Assembly (NCBI GenBank): GCA_026122225.1
Contig: JANEZZ010001494.1
Span: 1,798,001 to 1,862,000 of the forward strand
DNA: 64,000 nt
Origin: Heloderma charlesbogerti
Lineage: Eukaryota > Chordata > Lepidosauria > Squamata > Helodermatidae
Direction of reading: 5' to 3'
The position numbers and the translations under genes were made by a program. Below, piece after piece: positions 45,059-64,000 of the stretch (position 1 is its first letter; each line of letters starts with the position of its first letter). Under the pieces are notes generated by a model, which saw only the letters and a program-made list of their open reading frames with translations, was not told where the DNA came from and did no database searches.

Positions 45059-47292
45059 GATTCTGCTAAATTTTGCAAACAAGCTAATTTTAACCCTTTG
45101 GGCACTTCGTTGGGGTGGGGTGGAGGGAATCACACCTACAGCCAGCGTGTTGCCCACCCCATGCTAAATGTAACAGTTCAGTTACAAATGCTGTAACTGC
45201 AGTGGAATGACTGAAAAATGTGTCATGGAATATTCTCTGCAGCACAGCCACTGGGTCTCCCCCATCTCCAAACAGGGCTCTACTATTGTGCCAGGAGCCC
45301 GCCTTGTTCAAGTTCATTCCACTTCCTGGTCTGGACCTGTTCCTTTCCAGATTCTAGCCACCTTTCCATTTGTAGAACCGGTTGTCCCTGCTGGGGTGGC
45401 CCAGTTTCTCAACTAACTGGAATGTTTTAAAGTCCAAATCAGAGACCTACTCTATCCTGTTTATAAACACCAGCTGAAAGCTCTGTTGACACCTTGTGCT
45501 GTTGATCCAACAAAGCTTTTGCTTGCACACGACACAGCCAGGGGCTTTTTCACTTGAACATGGAAGATTTCTATGGTGTTCAGGCTTGCTATACATTCCT
45601 GCTGGGATGTTCTTATCGTACCTAGCTACTGCTATGGAATCACGCTCTGCTGAGATAGCTGCTGTTCCATCTCTATTGGCTCAGCCACACCAACTTGAGC
45701 CCTGCAAAGAAGTAACGATATCAGTTTTTTACTCTCTTTCCGCAGTGGTGAGAAGAGAAGTTCAAGACAGGTGTTGCTCTGTCAGAGGTCACACCTGATC
45801 CTGCCAGCCTGTGGCAGGCAGCTTTATTTTTAGTTAGCCCATGCTGATGTCCAGCCATGCTGCCATGGGCACAGCTAGTCATGTGCGTCTGACATCATGT
45901 GCTGAACTTGCCATGGATTGGCTTTTGGCACACAATGTCTGAAGCCCATAGGTTAGATCCAGACGTTTTCTTATTTTAAGAGTAAACTCATTGAAATCAA
46001 TGGGGCTTTGAGTAATTTAAGTCCCATTCTGCTCTGAATAGATTTGGATCCAACCCCAATGACTGCTGCCATAAACAAGTTTATAGGCAGTTTTCTTTGG
46101 AAGAGAGAATCCTTGAGACATGGTGTCATTGTTTATATACAAATGATCATGTTGTGTTTGAAACAGCTGGGATGCTGTGACAAGCACAGGCCATGCTAAG
46201 GCCAAAGCAGAATCTTTGGTAGATCCAAAGCCCAGATCTGGTGTTCAAGACCAGGTGGCAATGCATGGTACTATGCAGGTGGTTACCTACTGGGGTGTTA
46301 TGATTATGGTGATCAGGTGGCAAAGAGAATCCTTTGGTGATTTGGTCAAGACACCTGAGATAAACACCCGAAGTGCTAAAAACACCTGGTTAGAGAGGAA
46401 ATGCAAGACTTGGACCAGATAATGTCTAGGTTAGATTTTGCATTCATTTGCCACAACTAGCATTGAGTTGAAGATTATTATTATTTTTCTGCCAAGCTAC
46501 CCGTTCTGAAACCATGGGCATGGCTTGGATGGTCACTTATACAAGTTGAACAGCACTTTAGTTCCCCCGTGTGGTTATGTGTCGGTACTGGATGCTGACT
46601 TTGGAATTGTTTTCTTCAGATTGTTTCCCATTGCTACATTCTCGTTCCAAGATAGGTTTTCTTTCTGTGAGTTTTGTACTTTAGATGGTAAGCAATTTAA
46701 AAGTTATGGAGGTGGTCTATCTTTGGGTGGGATCCACAAAGGAACAGTGGTGGATGGGAGAGGATGTGACTGTGATTGATTTTCATTGTTTTAGGCTGCC
46801 CTCCTGTGGTCAGAGGGTGTCCCTGGGCCGTCAGTACTGCAGACTTCACTTCCCCCTCCATGGACAAAGAGAGCAAGAGAGAGAGAGAGATTTGCCCATG
46901 GAGGTCCTTCCAGGGTGGTGGCAGAGCTTTCTGCTGCCATGGCTGTCCCAGGGACAGATCAGAGGAGACTTCAGACCCACCAGATCCAAAAACCCCTATT
47001 TCCCTAGACTTGACCATCAAATGGTGGAAAAACTATCATCAGCCCTTGAGATGGCATAGTGGCTTTCCTCCTTTTGAAGGCATTCAGCAATTCAAAAGAA
47101 AAAAGCCAGGAGCCCAGCAGGTCTTAGTAAATGGTGGTTCTTCAGCCATGGATGCTGATGCTCCCGCCCTGGCTCCCATAAGATTGCTCTGCCCATGATG
47201 TATCTGTGGAAGGTATGGGCTTAGGGACCCTTTGGATGTGATGGGAAAAGAATCCCTCTCCCCCCACCTCCCTCCATGTGTGTGCGCATGTG
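45059..47292. other. Unassigned non-coding stretch
   Basis: No gene is supported. An old palindromic-MITE-like segment (TAAACTCATTGAAATCAATG) lies near 45985. A GA run lies at 46872-46892. Confidence 0.4.
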
Positions 47293-47510
47293 CATGGGAG
47301 GCTGGTGGATCCAGTTTCAGTGGGCGGAGTTTCCATTTTGGGTTTTAGTTACAGCCAGCCAGAAGTCTAAATGTGCTATCCAAGGTGCGGGACCTAGCTC
47401 CAATATGGGTCCAGCACTTTGGATAGCTCCCTTAGACTTCTGGCTGGTTGTAACTAAAACTCAGATTGCAATCTCTGCCCCACTGAAATTGGATCCACCA
47501 CCCTCTCCTG
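47293..47510. mobile_element. Foldback MITE, sister of 30317-30523
   Basis: GGGAGGCTGGTGGATCC on the left and GGATCCACCACCCTCTCC on the right enclose arms GTTACAGCCAGCCAGAAGTC / GACTTCTGGCTGGTTGTAAC and GCTATCCAAGGTGC / GCACTTTGGATAGC. The termini are more diverged than in the 30317 copy. Confidence 0.75.
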
Positions 47511-47529
47511 TGTGTGTGTATGTATGTAT

Positions 47530-48040
47530 GTATTTATTAAATTTCTTAATCACCCATCTGGCCGGTCACCCGGCCACTCTGGGCGATGTACAATAGTACA
47601 ATTTAAAAGAGTAAAATTATACATCAAAACATTATTTAAAAATACCCTAACCCACTCCAAATGCCTGCCTGAACAATCACGTTTTTAATGGGCGGCGGAA
47701 GCTCATTACAGAGTGGGCATGGCGGAGTTCCCTAGGGAGGCAGTTCCACAGAATGGGGGCCACCACAGAGAAAGCCCTCTCCCTCGTCCTCACCAGCCTA
47801 GCTGTCCTGGCTGATGGGACAGAGAGAAGGCCTTCCGAGGCTGATCTTATTAAGCGGCCTGTCTGGTTTTGCTGGAGGCGCTCCTTGAGATAGGCTGGGC
47901 CGGAACTGCACAGGGTTTTAAAGGTCAAAATCAACACCTTGAATTTGGCATGGAAAACAACTGGTAACCAGTGCAACTCCTTCAGCACCAGAGTGATGTG
48001 GTCACACTGGCGGCTGCCTTGAATCAGCTGCCGGCGTGAT
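47530..48040 (-). mobile_element. L2-like LINE 3' part with coding remnant
   Basis: The minus strand has an open frame of about 100 codons with LKELHWLPVVFHAKFKVLIL, FKTLCSSGPAYLKERL, RTARLVRTRERAFSVVAPIL and WNCLPRELRHA. This LHWLPV...AYL...F-V-AP-LWN-LP pattern is the C-terminal region of L2-type LINE proteins. It ends in the CCAGAGTGGCCGGGTGACC tail and TAAATACATACATACA. Confidence 0.8.
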
Positions 48041-48779
48041 CACATGTATATACATATTGGTTTTTCACTTTGTAATTCTAACATGGGGGGAAACCTGACA
48101 ATTAGACTGATGTGATTACATTTTTGTATGCCCGCTGATCCACTTTTACACCAATCTTGAAAATAACTGTTGAGGGTGGTGATCGCCTGGGCCGCTATTC
48201 CTTTTTCCACTTTCTTCTCAAAGGGATTAGTTGGATGGTGGGATGGATGGAAACGGATAGATTGTATTTCGGACTGTGTGAATTCTGCTGAAATCTTGGA
48301 ATAAGATGACCCGCATAAAACAAAACTGTACTTTGTATTACTACTACTGCTATTGTTGTTATTATTGGGATTTTGGACTGATTAAAAACAACAACACACA
48401 CATTGTTGCACGAGTTGACTTGCTTCCCACTATTTCATAATCTGAGAAGTGCGCCTGCTCTCCTCAGTAGGAAACATCATACCTCTGAAAGCCTCTTCGG
48501 ACTGCAGGTGGCACCAGCACCTTATGTTACTCTTTGCTGTGAGAGGCAAGAACTGATGGGCTGGATTCAGACAACGCTAGTTGGACTTAGGTCTCACAGA
48601 AATCAATGTGAGAAGTAATTCATTGACTGAAGTTATATCCCATTGATTTCAATGAGACGTAAGGAGGGATGCTTGAGGAATTCGATCTGGGCACATTGCG
48701 ATGTAAACTGATCTAATCCACACCTCTGGGACTAATGTGTGGATTGGAATGTAATTATTCTTCCGATTTCATCCTTCCC

Positions 48780-48950
48780 TGCATTTTCTGATGTAGTTCC
48801 TGGCTCAAAAATATTTAAAATGAGTATTTTAGGATAAAATGTGTTGAGAAATGAGTACTTCCCGATAAAATGCATTTAGAAATGTGTATTTTGTGAGAAA
48901 ATATATTAAAATGTATTGAAATGCATATTTATGTACAAATGTTGTGGAAC
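48780..48950. repeat. AT-rich imperfect short repeat
   Basis: Units of the form AAATGxGTATTTTxxGATAAAATG recur about every 36-40 bases. The words resemble the AT-rich interior of the short hAT-like MITEs, but no termini are seen. Confidence 0.45.
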
Positions 48951-48982
48951 GGGATGGAATGGCCTTCTGAATGAAGTGAAAT

Positions 48983-49326
48983 TAGGGATGTTAGAGAAAT
49001 CCGCCACAGATTCAAATGAGGCCAGATTCTTTGGAATCTGGCCTCAGGAATCTGCAGTGGATCGGCCCCAGTTATCTCCTCTCCTGGAGGATTCTGCATG
49101 GGACGGCATGGCCGCTTGTTGCACCAGGAGCCCTTCGCCTCCGCGCCGATCGCCACTTTTTTTTTTTATGGCGATCGGCAGGATGTCCCAATAGACTTAT
49201 ATGCAAAATAGAGCCATGAATCTTGCGTATAAGTCTACGTGTCCATATGCTTATACGCAAGATTCATGGCTCTATTTTGTGTATAAGTCTATGGGCACAT
49301 CCTGCCAATCACCATTTTTTTAAAGA
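48983..49326. mobile_element. hAT-like palindromic MITE, right end lost
   Basis: The left end TAGGGATGTTAGAGAAATCC and a subterminal hairpin (GGCCAGATTCTTTGGAATCT) match the hairpin-type end of the family. The centre is a hairpin with arms AGACTTATATGCAAAATAGA and ACACAAAATAGAGCC-type counterparts. It runs into a palindromic-MITE fragment (49328-49382) without a right terminus. Confidence 0.7.
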
Positions 49327-49382
49327 CTTAGGGCACAATCCCATGCATGTTTAGACAGAAAAAAAGTCCTACTACTCCCAGC

Positions 49383-49525
49383 TAGGGATGTGTGAACCCA
49401 CTCCTGTCCGGGTTCTCTGGGTGCCCAGCCCCTGCCCCCGCTTGCCAGTCCCTGGACCATGCTCGAGCCCCTCCCGTGCTCAGCAAGTGGCCCGCATGCA
49501 CCCTGGCAGCCTCGTTGAGCTCTGT
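49383..49525. mobile_element. Left end of a hAT-like MITE
   Basis: TAGGGATGTGTGAACCCACTC resembles the left end of the element at 36572, with a similar following GGTTCTCTGGGTGCC segment. No right end is found. Confidence 0.45.
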
Positions 49526-50001
49526 GGTCGATGGAAATAGTCTCAAATGCCTATAGAGTTGTTGTGAGAGAAGGACCATCTGTTGTTGTGAGGGAAGAAC
49601 CATCTTTTCAGTTATTTCACATGTTCCAGGACTGAGCTCTGGCAATGGAAACACCAGGCTTACACCCTTGCTCAAACTGCTTGGGACCCTTGTGTTGGAT
49701 CCAGATTTACGTGCACGCAACTGGGCTGGTGAAAGCGGACTTCCCAGCCCCCTCTTCCCCACAGCAGCCCCCTGAGTGGGGCCCTGCTGGGTGAGCTATG
49801 GTATGAGGGGGAGGAAGGGGGGCTTCCCAACATTGGGTGAAGGCATCTTCCACAAGCAGAACCCTTCCGTCAATGGAAGGCAGACCCTGGATCCAACCCT
49901 TTGCTTCCATCTGGAAACTCTCACCCCCTTGTCTCAAGCAAAACGTTCCTTGGGAAACACACCCCCAGATGCCACATTTTTGCTATGCCAGAAAACAAAC
50001 G

Positions 50002-50007
50002 TTTATT
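50002..50007 (-). terminator. Polyadenylation signal of the hard keratin gene
   Basis: AATAAA on the minus strand lies 227 bp past the stop codon in exon 7, a plausible 3' UTR length for a keratin mRNA. Confidence 0.7.
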
Positions 50008-50233
50008 CAGAATTAACCAAAGAATCTTTTGTGTATCCCATGAAGTAGGAAAGCAGCAGGGAAGGGAACAACCACCATGCTTCTAGGCAGTACACACTTT
50101 ACTTCAGCATGGCTCCTAGAGGACTTTTCTAAGCACAGGGTAGGAGCATACGTTTTCCTTTCTTTCTCTCTTCAAGGTCCGGTCCCAGTCAGTTCCTTGA
50201 TGCCTCTGGATTTCACGCCTGGGCAGTGAGGTT

Positions 50234-63275
<13,042 letters not shown>

Positions 63276-64000
63276 CTGAAAAACAAGAAATTAAAATGTC
63301 ATTTTAATCCACCTAAATGGGTGAGGTAGGAGGAGGGATGTGTGACTCCGCCAGATCCAAGCTTGTTGAGGTTCTCTGAATTTCACCCCAAAGCTCATTC
63401 CGGCTCATGTCCACGTCAGATTGTGAGCTTTGTTTTTGACTTTTTGCACAAATTGTTGTGTGCATTTTTTTTTCCAAATGTACAATTCAATTGTGCACAT
63501 TTTTCAAAAGTACATGTTTTTCATGTGCAATTTTCAAATATATACATTTTTGAGTGCACTTTTTTGGCTTGTTACACAGATGGCATTGCAATTTCAGAAA
63601 TGTACAGGCCTGCATTCAATTCTGGCCGCTGAGGACTGGGTACCTTCTGGTCAAAAGTGAACTGAAACAAAATTCCCATGCATCTGTAGGCAGGAGCAGG
63701 TCGGAAGGAATTTGAAGGGCGTGGCAGCCGACATCAGAATGTGCCCTGAAAATCTGTACAGATAGATTGTGAATGGTAAGCATGCTGGAAAGTACACTGA
63801 CTGTGCTGGGTCAGATGTATCATCCTCTCTCCCAGGGTGAGCTCAGGGGAAACTGGCACTGCGCTGTTGTCACAAAAGTCGGCTGTGCACTGTAGTGATT
63901 GGCTAGAACTGGTGATGTCACTAAGCCAACTTTCGCTGCTTTCTCAGAGCAGTTTTTCAGCATTTAAAAAATGGATTCTGCTTGCTTTTTTTTTTGCTTT
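63276..64000. other. Intron 1 of the hard keratin gene, partial
   Basis: No exon 1 is visible. From about 63334 an AGGGATGTGTGACTCCGCCA segment resembles the left end of a hAT-like MITE with a GTGCATTTTT-rich interior. It has no identified right end. Confidence 0.5.

Overview
The window reads as nuclear DNA of a squamate reptile, most likely a lizard. This rests on the repeats: tRNA-derived SINEs of the Sauria type, Bov-B (RTE) LINE pieces, a nearly complete CR1 LINE, L2- and L3-like LINE tails, and many short non-autonomous DNA transposons. The only host genes I can support are type I (acidic) keratin genes on the minus strand, so this is probably part of a type I keratin cluster.

Left part (1-50 kb). 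About 14 kb of repeats, including a 4.8-kb CR1 LINE at 2757-7560, precede a single intact type I keratin first exon at 13994-14407 (minus, 138 codons). Its downstream exons are not visible between it and the left edge, so it is either a gene with a very long first intron or an orphan exon. From 14.5 to 50 kb I see no further gene. The stretch holds SINEs, LINE fragments, one solo LTR and a dense population of foldback/MITE elements.

Right part (50-63.3 kb). Exons 2 to 7 of a second type I keratin gene are present on the minus strand. The internal exons measure 83, 157, 162, 126 and 221 bp, which is the classical type I keratin exon series, and all splice sites are GT/AG and in phase. The last exon encodes a 100-residue tail with 19 cysteines, and the rod resembles mammalian hair (hard) keratins. 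This is a hair-keratin-like acidic keratin of the kind known from lizard claws. Exon 1 must lie beyond 64000. A polyadenylation signal sits at 50002-50007.

The most unusual content is a family of elements bounded by TAGGGATG...CATCCCTA, many flanked by 8-bp target-site duplications that I could read directly (hAT-like). The larger copies are palindromes made of palindromes. Small hairpins built on a TACGTA core are arranged symmetrically into one element-sized hairpin, while the two element ends differ from each other, which gives the element a polarity. Four large copies lie in introns 2 and 5 of the hard keratin gene, one ending 68 bp from exon 2. Several copies contain later insertions (a solo LTR, a Bov-B fragment, a SINE), so a relative insertion order can be read. 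No transposase gene for this family is in the window.
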